A DNA stretch of 64,000 nt from Anaerotignum faecicola (lineage in GTDB: Bacteria; Bacillota; Clostridia; Lachnospirales; Anaerotignaceae): contig JANFXS010000004.1 in NCBI GenBank assembly GCA_024460105.1, positions 186,001 through 250,000 on the forward strand, read 5' to 3'. This document shows, piece after piece, positions 41,398 through 49,125 of this stretch (the stretch's first letter is position 1; the number at the start of each line of letters is the position of its first letter). The position numbers were made by a program, and so were the translations under genes. The notes beneath the pieces were generated by a model. The model ran no database searches. It was not told the origin of the DNA and worked only from the letters and a program-made list of their open reading frames with translations.

Positions 41398-42300
41398 ATG
41401 GGCAGGAAGGCGGTTTCATATTTTTACATAACGGTTGCGGCAGTGCTTTGGGGAGTTACCGGCTTTTTTACAAAAACGCTTACCGGGTACGGATTTACGC
41501 CGTCGGAGATGAATCTTGTAAGAAACATGATTGCGGCTTTGATAATAGGGGCCGTTTTTTTCATAACCGACAGGGGGATATTTAAAATCCGCAGTATAAA
41601 GGATTTTCTCGGCATAGCTTCCATTGCCGTATTTGGGTACTGCACATACGGGGCGGCATACGTCGTTGCCATAAACGAAACGTCCGTCGGCGTAGCCGGG
41701 GCGCTTTTTTATACATATCCGGCGTTTGTGCTGGTGCTTTCAAGGTTCATGTTCGGGGAAAAAATAACTCCCAAAAAAGTGGCGGTTATAGTTATAACTA
41801 CGATCGGCTGCCTTTTTGTTTCGGGGGCCCTTGAAACGAAGGGGGCGTCATACAGCGCGTCGGGCATATTTTTCGGCGTAGTTTCGGGGTTTACTTTCGC
41901 GCTTTACAATGTGCTGGGGAAAAAATACCTTAGCGGCTATTCGGCAAAAACCGTTACTTTCTATCTGTTTTTTGTCGCGATATTCGTTTTTTCGGCAGCG
42001 GCAAATCCCGTTGACACAATATCAAAGGTCACTGCCTCGGGGGCATGGCTGAGTATGGCCGGTTTTGCCATAGCGATTTCGATACTGCCTTACCTCCTGC
42101 ATCTTAAAGGGCTTGAACATGTGGAAGCGTCGAAAGCGTCCATAATTTCAACGACAGAGCCGATAAGCGCAATGCTTTTGGGATGCTTTGCGTATAATGA
42201 AAGCCCGACGCCGCTTAAAATAGCCGGCATAGCCCTTATTGTCGGTTCAGTATGCCTTATGAGTTCTAAAATAGGGGAGGGCGCCGAACGGCAGAAATGA
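41398..42300 (+). CDS. EamA/DMT-family metabolite transporter
   Basis: 300 residues with about ten predicted transmembrane helices arranged as two EamA repeats (about 8-140 and 155-295). The first helix contains AAVLWGVTGFFTKTL and the seventh GFTFALYNVLGKKYL, the positions where the repeat begins. Members export amino acids, purines and other small metabolites. The ATG at 41398 is chosen over a TTG at 41368 because the latter falls in the promoter-proximal leader. Followed directly by the M20 paralogue (15 bases). Possibly exports a toxic intermediate or product of the neighbouring catabolic operon. Confidence 0.88.
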   Translation: MGRKAVSYFYITVAAVLWGVTGFFTKTLTGYGFTPSEMNLVRNMIAALIIGAVFFITDRGIFKIRSIKDFLGIASIAVFGYCTYGAAYVVAINETSVGVAGALFYTYPAFVLVLSRFMFGEKITPKKVAVIVITTIGCLFVSGALETKGASYSASGIFFGVVSGFTFALYNVLGKKYLSGYSAKTVTFYLFFVAIFVFSAAANPVDTISKVTASGAWLSMAGFAIAISILPYLLHLKGLEHVEASKASIISTTEPISAMLLGCFAYNESPTPLKIAGIALIVGSVCLMSSKIGEGAERQK

Positions 42301-42315
42301 AAGGGGCGTTTTCAG

Positions 42316-43497
42316 GTGTTTGATATAAAAAGGGAAGTCGCGGGGTATGAAAGCGAAATTATAGCGTTAAGGCGCGATTTCCATGAAAATCCGGAAATAG
42401 GATTTAAAGAATTCAGAACGTCGCAGATAATATACGGATATTTGAAAAAGCTTGATATCGAGGTTAAAAACATAGCTAAAACAGGCGTTGTCGGCATAGT
42501 GCGGGGCACGGCGGGAGAAGGAAAGACAATACTCCTCCGCTCAAGCATGGACGCCCTGCCTGTGGAAGAAAAAACGGGGCTCCCGTTTTCGTCCGTTAAC
42601 GAAGGGGTAATGCATGCCTCCGGCCATGACGGCCAGATGGCGATGCTCCTTGTGGCGGCCAAAATACTTTCAAGGCACAGGGACGAATTCAGGGGCAATA
42701 TAAAATTTGTTTTCCAGCCTAATGAGGAAGTTACGGGAGCTTTGGAAATGATAAACGCCGGAGTGCTTGAAAGCCCGGCTGTGGACGCGGCTTTTGCCGT
42801 GCAGCTTTGGAATCAGATTGAAAGCGGCGAAATAGGGCTGAGCAGCGGCCCCGTTATAGGCACTACGGAAGAGTTTGAAATAACGGTTTACGGCAAATCG
42901 GCGAACACTTCCCTGCCGCATACGGGAAAGGATGCGATACTCGGCGCGGCGAAAATTATAGATTCCCTTCAGGCATTGTGCACAAGGGAATACGATCCTT
43001 TGTGCCCTATGGCCGTAATGGTAGGAAAAATAAGCGGCGGTACGGCAAGGAACATAATAAGCGACAGGGTTGAAATGGGCGGTACGATCAGGTTCCTTTT
43101 TTCAGGCGGCGACGGCGGTAAGGAAAAAGTAAAAAGCTCTTTCAGAAGAATTGTGCAGGGCATTTGCAGCGCCTTGGATCTTGAGTTTGAAATATCTTTT
43201 ATACCGAGCAACCCGCCGCTGATAAACGACGCCGCCCTTGTAAGCCTTGTTAAAGGCGCGGCGGAAACGGTGTTCGGCACAAACGGGAATATAAGGGAAT
43301 TTAAAAGCCTTTTAGGAGAGGACTTTGCCGAAATCAGCCAGCGCATACCTTCCGTTATGACTTTTATCGGTATTAACAACCCGTCGGAAGGAAGCGTTTA
43401 CCCGCATTACCACCCATGCTTCAATATAGATGAAAACGTGCTTAAATACGGAGTTGAACTTTTTATAAGAAGCTCTTTAAGGTATCTTAATTTGTAA
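42316..43497 (+). CDS. M20 amidohydrolase paralogue with degenerate metal site
   Basis: 393 residues, collinear without gaps in the first 170 residues with the M20 enzyme at 37234. It starts at GTG 42316, giving the same MFDIK beginning. The metal site is changed: C102 is Ser (MHASGHDGQ), H107 is Gln, D77 is Ser (RSSMDALP), and H163 is Gln (AVQLWNQ). The C-terminal ligand region reads YPHYHPCF, in which the expected His may be Tyr. H104 and the Glu pair 137/138 remain. At least two metal ligands are therefore lost, suggesting a pseudoenzyme, a binding protein or a hydrolase with other chemistry. The gene is not decaying: the frame is intact and flanking motifs are conserved. Confidence 0.9.
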   Translation: MFDIKREVAGYESEIIALRRDFHENPEIGFKEFRTSQIIYGYLKKLDIEVKNIAKTGVVGIVRGTAGEGKTILLRSSMDALPVEEKTGLPFSSVNEGVMHASGHDGQMAMLLVAAKILSRHRDEFRGNIKFVFQPNEEVTGALEMINAGVLESPAVDAAFAVQLWNQIESGEIGLSSGPVIGTTEEFEITVYGKSANTSLPHTGKDAILGAAKIIDSLQALCTREYDPLCPMAVMVGKISGGTARNIISDRVEMGGTIRFLFSGGDGGKEKVKSSFRRIVQGICSALDLEFEISFIPSNPPLINDAALVSLVKGAAETVFGTNGNIREFKSLLGEDFAEISQRIPSVMTFIGINNPSEGSVYPHYHPCFNIDENVLKYGVELFIRSSLRYLNL

Positions 43498-43664
43498 TTA
43501 CGCTTGCGATTGGGCCGACGTAGGAAAAGCGTCGGAGGAAAGATGCGTTTATGCCGCCGGCAAAGACTTATGTGAAAATAAATATGCGGCCCTAGAGGCT
43601 ATAAACCGGGAAATAATGCGGCGTGGCTCTAAGCCGCGTTCGGATTTCGGAAGGGGGAGAAAAC

Positions 43665-44045
43665 TTGATAAAAGATTTAATGTATATAGAGTTAAAAACA
43701 GGGTATTCGGACGACGGCCCGGCATGGATCGGCTATGTGAAAACTTCAAAAAGCAGAAAGACGGTTTATTTTAACGACCGCGCTTTTCAGAAGCGCACCG
43801 GATATTATTTCAATTATGAAGACGTAGAAAATGGGGATAAATATTGGATTTCAGGCGTGAAAAAACGGGAGAGCAACAGGCATTGGGCCGGACGCGGCAA
43901 AATTATAATCGACAAAAGGGCGGTTGATTGGTACCTGAAATTTACGGGACAAAAAGAACTGCCGCCGAATTTGTTTGAAAAAGCGGATATTAAAGATATG
44001 TTCCCCACAGAGCGGATTAAGCGGCGGCTGAACGGCGAACTTTAA
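43665..44045 (+). CDS. Small protein of about 126 residues, unknown
   Basis: The TTG at 43665 is chosen because GGGGGAG lies seven bases upstream; a frame from 43623 is longer but lacks a site. The residues are rich in Tyr, Lys and Arg (WIGYVKTSKSRKTVYFNDRA, VKKRESNRHWAGRGKIIIDK), with no membrane segment. It resembles small 1-deoxy-D-xylulose-5-phosphate synthase-annotated or RNA-associated proteins of Firmicutes only in size; I do not recognise the family. It stands alone between the M20 paralogue and the serine acetyltransferase. Confidence 0.6.
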   Translation: MIKDLMYIELKTGYSDDGPAWIGYVKTSKSRKTVYFNDRAFQKRTGYYFNYEDVENGDKYWISGVKKRESNRHWAGRGKIIIDKRAVDWYLKFTGQKELPPNLFEKADIKDMFPTERIKRRLNGEL

Positions 44046-44169
44046 ACGGAACAAATGAAAATGCGGAGTCTTTGCCTGCGGAAAAAAGCGTCGCAAATTT
44101 ATGCTTGAAGAAATTGCCTTTATTTGAGATAATGTATAAAACATATTATTTTGATAGGAGATATATCAT

Positions 44170-45066
44170 ATGGAAAACGACATTAGGAAAGTTATTAATA
44201 AAGCCGTACACTCCGTAACAGAAAACTGCAAAAACGAGGAACTTTTTATAACAAGGGAGGGAAGGAAACTTCCCAGCAGGTATGTTATTATACAGATAAT
44301 AAAGGAATTAAGACGCGTTATGTTTCCCGGGTATTTCGGAAGCGAAAATATAAAGGCGTCCGAACCGGAATATTTTATCGGGCACACAATAACGAAACTT
44401 TATGAAGCTTTGAAACTACAGGTTGAAACGGCCATACTATATAAAAACGCCGATAACGCCACAGAAGAGGAAATAGCGCTGAGGGCGGAAGAAATAAGCT
44501 GCCGTTTGTTTGAAAAGGTTCCCTATATACAGCAGATGCTCCTTAAAGACATACAGGCCGGTTTTGACGGCGATCCGGCGGCGAAAAGCAAGGAAGAAAT
44601 TATATTTTCATATCCGGGGCTTTTTGCAATATACGTTTACAGGGTTGCCCACGAGCTTTATAAAATGGACGTTCCGTTTGTGCCGCGCATAATGACGGAA
44701 TATGCCCACGGGAAAACGGGGATAGATATAAACGCCGGGGCGCAGATAGGGGAATATTTCTTCATAGACCACGGTACGGGAATTGTTATAGGCGAAACTA
44801 CAAATATAGGCAACAATGTCAAGCTTTATCAGGGCGTTACCCTCGGCGCGCTTTCCACAAGGAGCGGCCAGCTTTTGGCAAACGTAAAAAGGCATCCGAC
44901 TATTGAGGATAATGTAACTATATACTCAGGGGCGACTATACTCGGCGGGAAAACTGTCATAGGAGCCGATTCCGTTATAGGGGGCAACGTATTTATTACG
45001 GAATCCGTACCGGCGGGCGCTAAAGTTACGCTTAAAAACCCTGAGCTTGATTTCAGGTATGAATAA
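44170..45066 (+). CDS. cysE: Serine O-acetyltransferase (CysE/EpsC type)
   Basis: 298 residues. Transfers acetyl from acetyl-CoA to serine, giving O-acetylserine for cysteine synthesis. The N-terminal helical SAT domain (about 1-180) contains YPGLFAIYVYRVAHELYKMD; the C-terminal left-handed beta helix (about 185-290) has hexapeptide repeats GAQIGEYFFIDHGTGIVIGE, with the catalytic His in IDHGTG, and RHPTIEDNVTIYSGATILGG. The protein is longer than the typical 230-270 residues because the N-terminal domain is extended, as in other clostridial versions. AGGAGAT precedes the ATG. A weak terminator-like hairpin follows at 45089. Confidence 0.93.
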   Translation: MENDIRKVINKAVHSVTENCKNEELFITREGRKLPSRYVIIQIIKELRRVMFPGYFGSENIKASEPEYFIGHTITKLYEALKLQVETAILYKNADNATEEEIALRAEEISCRLFEKVPYIQQMLLKDIQAGFDGDPAAKSKEEIIFSYPGLFAIYVYRVAHELYKMDVPFVPRIMTEYAHGKTGIDINAGAQIGEYFFIDHGTGIVIGETTNIGNNVKLYQGVTLGALSTRSGQLLANVKRHPTIEDNVTIYSGATILGGKTVIGADSVIGGNVFITESVPAGAKVTLKNPELDFRYE

Positions 45067-45088
45067 ATGCGTGCTTTTAACATGACGG

Positions 45089-45116
45089 CCCTTTAAAATT
45101 TTATAAAGGGACTTTT
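45089..45116 (+). terminator. Possible terminator of the serine acetyltransferase gene
   Basis: CCCTTTA and TAAAGGG (about 45089-45110) pair around an AAAATTTTA loop, followed by ACTTTTCGG; a short T-run. Confidence 0.45.
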
Positions 45117-45285
45117 CGGTGAAATTATTGGATTGTAAAAATATGCATGCACCGTAAATAGAATTCCGCTTTGTTTGGCGCAGGACTTACTTAAGCGTTA
45201 TAACGATACGGACTGATTGACGGCAAAAAAATTTATGGTAGCCGCACATGCGGATTAAACGTGTTTTTCATTAGGTTTACAATGG

Positions 45286-45862
45286 CATATACGGTTGAGG
45301 GCTTATTAGCGGCATAAAAGCGGCGTCAAATACTTTTGACGCCGCTTTGGTTTTTTATTTTAAATTGCCGACGCCGTTTTGATATTTTAGACGCCGTGCG
45401 GAGATTTTTTTGTTATTCAAGGCGCAAATGCGCGGGCTTGCCCGCATGCAAATATACGAACTGTAAAAGAATAACGGCGCGTGGCGTTTGCCAAAAGGGA
45501 AGTTAGGCAGTATGTTCAAGTATTTGCAGCGTCCTATAGAGAAAAATTTATTATACCTTCGGTTTGCAAGGGGATGCATGCTCTATACGGTAAATTTTTC
45601 TGTTCTTCGGAACTTAGAATACTTGCCTGTGAACTCTTGAATTTTCCGTTGGAAAACGCGCCGCGGCTATCGCACGGTTCGCTCCATTACCTCTTGGTAA
45701 GTCTGCGCATTTGCACGTTGAATAACAAAAAATTTTCACATGCGGAGTAAAGAGTTGAGGGCGGCAAAGAACGAGGAAAAAGCATGCAGGGGCAGTCAAA
45801 GTTACGTCAAATACTTTTAACGCCGGTATCGGGCGGCTTAATGCAGTCCTCAACCGTATGTA
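45286..45862. repeat. Nested inverted-repeat element, related to the MITE-like element at 29187
   Basis: Inner arms of about 30 bases (45403-45433 and 45705-45735, containing TTGTTATTCAA and TTGAATAACAA) are nearly complementary. Further out, ATACGGTTGAGG (about 45289-45300) pairs with CCTCAACCGTAT (45848-45859), and CGTCAAATACTTTT recurs at 45324 and 45805. The total span is about 575 bp. The arm motif GCGCATWTGCRCSTTGAA plus an A-tract also occurs at 29280-29310. The structure suggests a non-autonomous mobile element or its remnants. Confidence 0.6.
45319..45355 (+). terminator. Strong terminator-like hairpin
   Basis: AGCGGCGTCAAA and TTTGACGCCGCT (45319-45346) form a perfect 12-bp stem with a TACT loop, followed by TTGGTTTTTTATTT. 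It stands 250 bases after the serine acetyltransferase gene, at the left edge of the inverted-repeat island. Confidence 0.75.
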
Positions 45863-46142
45863 CCCAAGGTATGGAGCCTGTATGCCTTTGCAAATGCCGC
45901 CTTGTATAAAAAATTATACGTCGATTTGCATGGGCTTCTCAGCGGCTGTGCGGAAAAAGCTAAAGCATACGCCGTACAATACAGGCCGGGATTTATGATT
46001 TTAAAATTGAAATTTGGACGGTGGTAGACGCGTCGGATATGATAAGATAAACTATTCCGGCGCGTTTATTTTTTGCAGAAAAATCCGGTTTACATACAAG
46101 CGGGCGGATTCGGCGTAATTTTGGCGGCGCATACCGCGGGAT

Positions 46143-46835
46143 TCAGGCATCCTCAAGGTCTTTAAGGCCGCGCAGTATATGAAGCCGCATAGCCATTTCG
46201 GCCCCGTCGCCGTCGCGGTACTCTATGAATTTTGCAATATGCGGGTGGTAAATTTCCACGTTTTCCGTGGACATGGGGGCGCGCCCTATTTTTGACGAAG
46301 TGTTGATGGCGTCGCTTACGGCGGCTTCGAGAGAAGGGAGGGTAAGCTTTATAACGTCGTTTTTTGTCGCCGTAGCTATCAGCGCATGAAAATGCTGATC
46401 CTCGCTTATGAACGGGCGGCCGCTTTTTATAAGCTCAAGTATATGGTTTGAAGCGGCCGTTATCTGCGAGATTTCAAACGGGCTTGCGTTAACGGCGGCA
46501 AGCTTCGCATTGGGCGGTTCCAGTATAAGGCGGAACTCAAACCAGTTTTTTACGAGCTTTTTTTTGTCCTCAAGGTATTTCATGCCGAAAGGATCGCCGC
46601 TTGTTTCCGGGGCGCACGATACGAATGTCCCGCTTCCCCTCTTTATAACAAGCACGCCCTTAGCCGCTAAAATTTTTATGGCTTCCCTCAAAGAAGTCCT
46701 GCTTACGCCTAACTTTGAACTCAGATCGTATTCGTTGGGGAGCCTGTCGCCGGGCATGTACTTTTTTTCTAAAAATATCATATCGCTTATGCGGTTCGCA
46801 ATCGACTGTGAAACCGGTATAAATTCGTTGGGCAT
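46143..46835 (-). CDS. GntR-family regulator with FCD effector domain (FadR subfamily)
   Basis: 230 residues. The N-terminal winged helix-turn-helix (about 8-75: SIANRISDMIFLEKKYMPGD, then LSSKLGVSRTSLREAIKILA, GVLVIKRGSGTFV) and an all-helical FCD domain (about 95-225) with the metal/effector His residues in HFHALIATATKND and a later HLHIL-like segment (MRLHILRGL). FCD regulators sense small carboxylates or sugar acids. It is divergent from ilvD; near-identical candidate operators lie before both genes (46852-46870 and 46938-46958), so it probably represses both. GGAGG precedes the ATG. Confidence 0.92.
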   Translation of the reverse strand: MPNEFIPVSQSIANRISDMIFLEKKYMPGDRLPNEYDLSSKLGVSRTSLREAIKILAAKGVLVIKRGSGTFVSCAPETSGDPFGMKYLEDKKKLVKNWFEFRLILEPPNAKLAAVNASPFEISQITAASNHILELIKSGRPFISEDQHFHALIATATKNDVIKLTLPSLEAAVSDAINTSSKIGRAPMSTENVEIYHPHIAKFIEYRDGDGAEMAMRLHILRGLKDLEDA

Positions 46836-46851
46836 ATGTTTCCTCCTACGT

Positions 46852-46870
46852 AAGTTGTAAGACTGATTTT
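46852..46870. promoter_or_regulatory. Candidate GntR/FCD operator, copy 1 (before gntR)
   Basis: AAGTTGTAAGACTGATTTT, containing TTGTAAGACTG, which fits the FadR-family half-site pattern TNGTNNNACNA except for its last base. It lies 17-35 bases from the start codon of the regulator gene. Confidence 0.6.
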
Positions 46871-46902
46871 ATCAGATAAATGTGTTCATGTCCAGAAATA
46901 TA

Positions 46903-46931
46903 TTGACATTATGGTATGCGTTGTATAAAAT
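46903..46931 (+). promoter_or_regulatory. Promoter of ilvD
   Basis: TTGACA (46903-46908) and TAAAAT (46926-46931) with 17-base spacing; the operator at 46938 overlaps the expected transcription start. Confidence 0.7.
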
Positions 46932-46937
46932 TAATTT

Positions 46938-46958
46938 AAAGTTGTCAGACTGATTTTT
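46938..46958. promoter_or_regulatory. Candidate GntR/FCD operator, copy 2 (before ilvD)
   Basis: AAAGTTGTCAGACTGATTTTT matches copy 1 over AGTTGTnAGACTGATTTT with one difference. The 86-base distance between copies is eight helical turns. Position immediately downstream of the -10 element fits repression. Confidence 0.65.
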
Positions 46959-46984
46959 GTTATTTGTTAAAGGAGATGTTTAAT

Positions 46985-48652
46985 ATGAGAAGCGACGCAA
47001 TGAAAACCGGCCCCAAAAAACTGCCGCACAGGACGCTGTTAAAAGCCCTCGGCCTTACCGATGCGGAAATCGAGAGGCCGCTTATAGGCGTTGTATGCGC
47101 CAAAAATGAGATAATACCGGGACACATGCATTTGGATCAAATTGCCCGGGCCGTTAAAGACGGCATAAGGCTTGCAGGCGGCACGCCTTTTGAATTTCCG
47201 GCAATAGGCGTTTGCGACGGGCTTGCAATGGGGCACGACGGAATGCATTATTCCCTTATAAGCCGCGAGCATATCGCCGACAGCGTTGAAATAATGGCAA
47301 AGGCGCACCCTTTTGACGCGCTTGTTTTTATTCCGAACTGTGATAAAATTGTGCCGGGCATGCTGATGGCGTCGCTGAGGCTTAATCTTCCTAGTATATT
47401 TGTAAGCGGCGGGCCTATGATGCCCGGAAAACTTATGGACGGCTCGAAAACCACTTATTCAAACGGATATGAGTTTATACCAAAGCTTGAACAGGGGCTG
47501 TGCACTCAAGAGGAAGCTATGGATGTTGAAAACAATACTTGCCCGGGATGCGGAAGCTGCGCCGGAATGTTTACGGCAAATTCCATGAACTGCCTTACGG
47601 AAATTATAGGAATGGGGCTTCCCGGCAACGGGACAATACCGGCCGTGCATGCGGGGCGCATAAGGCTTGCAAAGGAAGCGGGCATGAAAATTATGGAAAT
47701 ACTTGAAAAAGATCTGCGCCCAAGGGATATTATAACCGAAAAATCCCTAAAAAACGCGCTCCATGCTGATATGGCGCTGGGATGTTCGACAAATACGGCC
47801 CTGCACCTGCCTGCTATCGCCCATGAAGCCGGGCTTACTATTAATTTTGAGGATATTAACAAAATAAGCAAGGAAACGCCGCACCTTGTTAAGCTTGCCC
47901 CCGCCGGAGCCGACTGCCTTGTGGATTTGGATGAGGCCGGAGGCCTAAGCGCGCTTATGAAAGAACTGGAAAGCTACGGCCTTTTTGACACAAGCCTTAT
48001 AACCTGCACATGCAGGACGGTAGCCGAAAATATCAAAAATGCAAAGGTAAGGAACAGGGACGTTATAAGGAGCAGGGAAACGGCATATTCGCCGGACGGC
48101 GGCCTTGCAGTGCTTTGGGGCAACATTGCGCCGGACGGGGCTATTGTTAAAAAAGGCGCCGTACTGCCCGAAATGATTGTGCATAAAGGCCCGGCAAGGG
48201 TGTTTGACAGCGAGGAAGACTGCATTGAAGCCATGACGGCCGGAAAAATAGTTTCGGGCGACGTTATTGTTATAAGATATGAAGGGCCGAAAGGCGGCCC
48301 CGGCATGAGGGAGATGCTTGCGCCGACGGCAACGCTTGCGGGATTAGGCCTTGACAAAAGCGTTGCGCTTATAACGGACGGGCGTTTTTCCGGAGCATCC
48401 CGCGGGGCGGCTATAGGGCATATTTCTCCCGAAGCGGCGGCAGGCGGGCCGATAGGCCTTATAGAAGAGGGCGATATTATTTCAATAGATATGAACAATA
48501 ATACTCTTAATGTTGAAGTTGACGAAGCGGTACTTGCAAAACGCCGTGAAAACTTCAGGCCTGTCGTTAAGGACGTGCCGAACGGGTATCTCAGAAGATA
48601 CAGGGAGCTTGTTACGAGCGCCAACACAGGGGCTGTATTCAGGGATTTCTGA
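46985..48652 (+). CDS. ilvD: Dihydroxy-acid dehydratase (IlvD/EDD family)
   Basis: 555 residues, the usual IlvD length. Dehydrates 2,3-dihydroxy acids to 2-oxo acids in valine/isoleucine synthesis. The start at 46985 has AGGAGA 8 bases upstream; an upstream TTG at 46964 lies before this site and is unlikely. Iron-sulfur cysteines lie in [12 protein letters not shown] and [20 protein letters not shown]; the C-terminal [20 protein letters not shown] is the conserved active-site loop with catalytic Ser. No other ilv gene is adjacent and a dedicated GntR repressor controls it, which leaves a role on a sugar acid possible; sequence motifs favour true IlvD. Confidence 0.92.
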   Translation: MRSDAMKTGPKKLPHRTLLKALGLTDAEIERPLIGVVCAKNEIIPGHMHLDQIARAVKDGIRLAGGTPFEFPAIGVCDGLAMGHDGMHYSLISREHIADSVEIMAKAHPFDALVFIPNCDKIVPGMLMASLRLNLPSIFVSGGPMMPGKLMDGSKTTYSNGYEFIPKLEQGLCTQEEAMDVENNTCPGCGSCAGMFTANSMNCLTEIIGMGLPGNGTIPAVHAGRIRLAKEAGMKIMEILEKDLRPRDIITEKSLKNALHADMALGCSTNTALHLPAIAHEAGLTINFEDINKISKETPHLVKLAPAGADCLVDLDEAGGLSALMKELESYGLFDTSLITCTCRTVAENIKNAKVRNRDVIRSRETAYSPDGGLAVLWGNIAPDGAIVKKGAVLPEMIVHKGPARVFDSEEDCIEAMTAGKIVSGDVIVIRYEGPKGGPGMREMLAPTATLAGLGLDKSVALITDGRFSGASRGAAIGHISPEAAAGGPIGLIEEGDIISIDMNNNTLNVEVDEAVLAKRRENFRPVVKDVPNGYLRRYRELVTSANTGAVFRDF

Positions 48653-48740
48653 TAAATACTCGGGATTTCCGAAGGACAGCGCTGTTTGACGCGATGTCCG
48701 AAGCGGTAAAAATTTAAACTTCACAGAGGTACGGGATAAA

Positions 48741-48776
48741 CCGTCGGCATGCGAAAGCGTGCCGACGGTTTGTATT
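48741..48776 (+). terminator. Terminator of ilvD
   Basis: A 12-bp stem (48741-48752 with 48757-48768; one G-T pair) closed by a GAAA-type loop, followed by TTTGTATT. Confidence 0.65.
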
Positions 48777-49042
48777 AAGCGGGATTATTTGTTTTAACGA
48801 TGAAAATATTTGAGGCGGATATTTACGGTTGTGTTTTAATGCGGCGGCGTTTTCAAGGTTTTGGGAAGGCGGATATATAAACGCCAATATAAATACTGAT
48901 TTTTGAAAGGGGACGGCTTTTTTGAAATAAGTTTTAAAGGAATTGACGGCCCCATGCAAAGGATTTTTGGCGCGCAAAGTTATGCAATATTTTATAAAGT
49001 TTTATAGTTACAGCAACGCAAACGGAAGTTTAAATTATGAAA

Positions 49043-49077
49043 ACGGAAAGGCCGCGGCATATTGTTGCCGCGGCCTG
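49043..49077 (-). terminator. Terminator of the caspase-like gene
   Basis: GGCCGCGGCA and TGCCGCGGCC form a 10-bp stem; on the minus strand TTTCCGTTTTC follows. It lies about 50 bases after the stop codon at 49126. Confidence 0.75.
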
Positions 49078-49125
49078 ACGTTACTTAATGTATTAAAGAA
49101 TCAGCTGTTTTGCCGGAACAATGAT

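Larger units (their letters stand above)
45117..46142. other. Gene-free kilobase containing a nested inverted-repeat island
   Basis: No supportable gene. Frames at 45355-45579 (minus), 45481-45750 (plus) and 45614-45853 (minus) overlap each other; two of them encode the same RIC-LNNKK string because they read the two arms of one inverted repeat, so they are byproducts of structure. The region contains the hairpin at 45319-45355 and the element at 45286-45860. 45870-46142 holds nothing recognisable. Confidence 0.55.
48653..49125. other. Gene-free stretch of 473 bases with two strong hairpins
   Basis: A GC-rich hairpin CCGTCGGCATGC/GCGTGCCGACGG at 48741-48768 follows ilvD; its tail is TTTGTATT, so it is a likely terminator. 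A second hairpin (GGCCGCGGCA/TGCCGCGGCC at 49050-49076) lies before the minus-strand gene. Between them nothing is recognised. Confidence 0.55.

Noticed and set aside
43530-43640. Possible structured RNA or riboswitch before the 126-residue unknown gene
   Set aside because: Short complementary segments (GCGGC-type) are present but no consensus of a known class and no terminator or anti-terminator pair could be drawn.
45355-45853. Three overlapping frames of 74-89 residues on both strands
   Set aside because: They arise from the inverted-repeat arms; two of them share the same RIC-LNNKK string on opposite strands.
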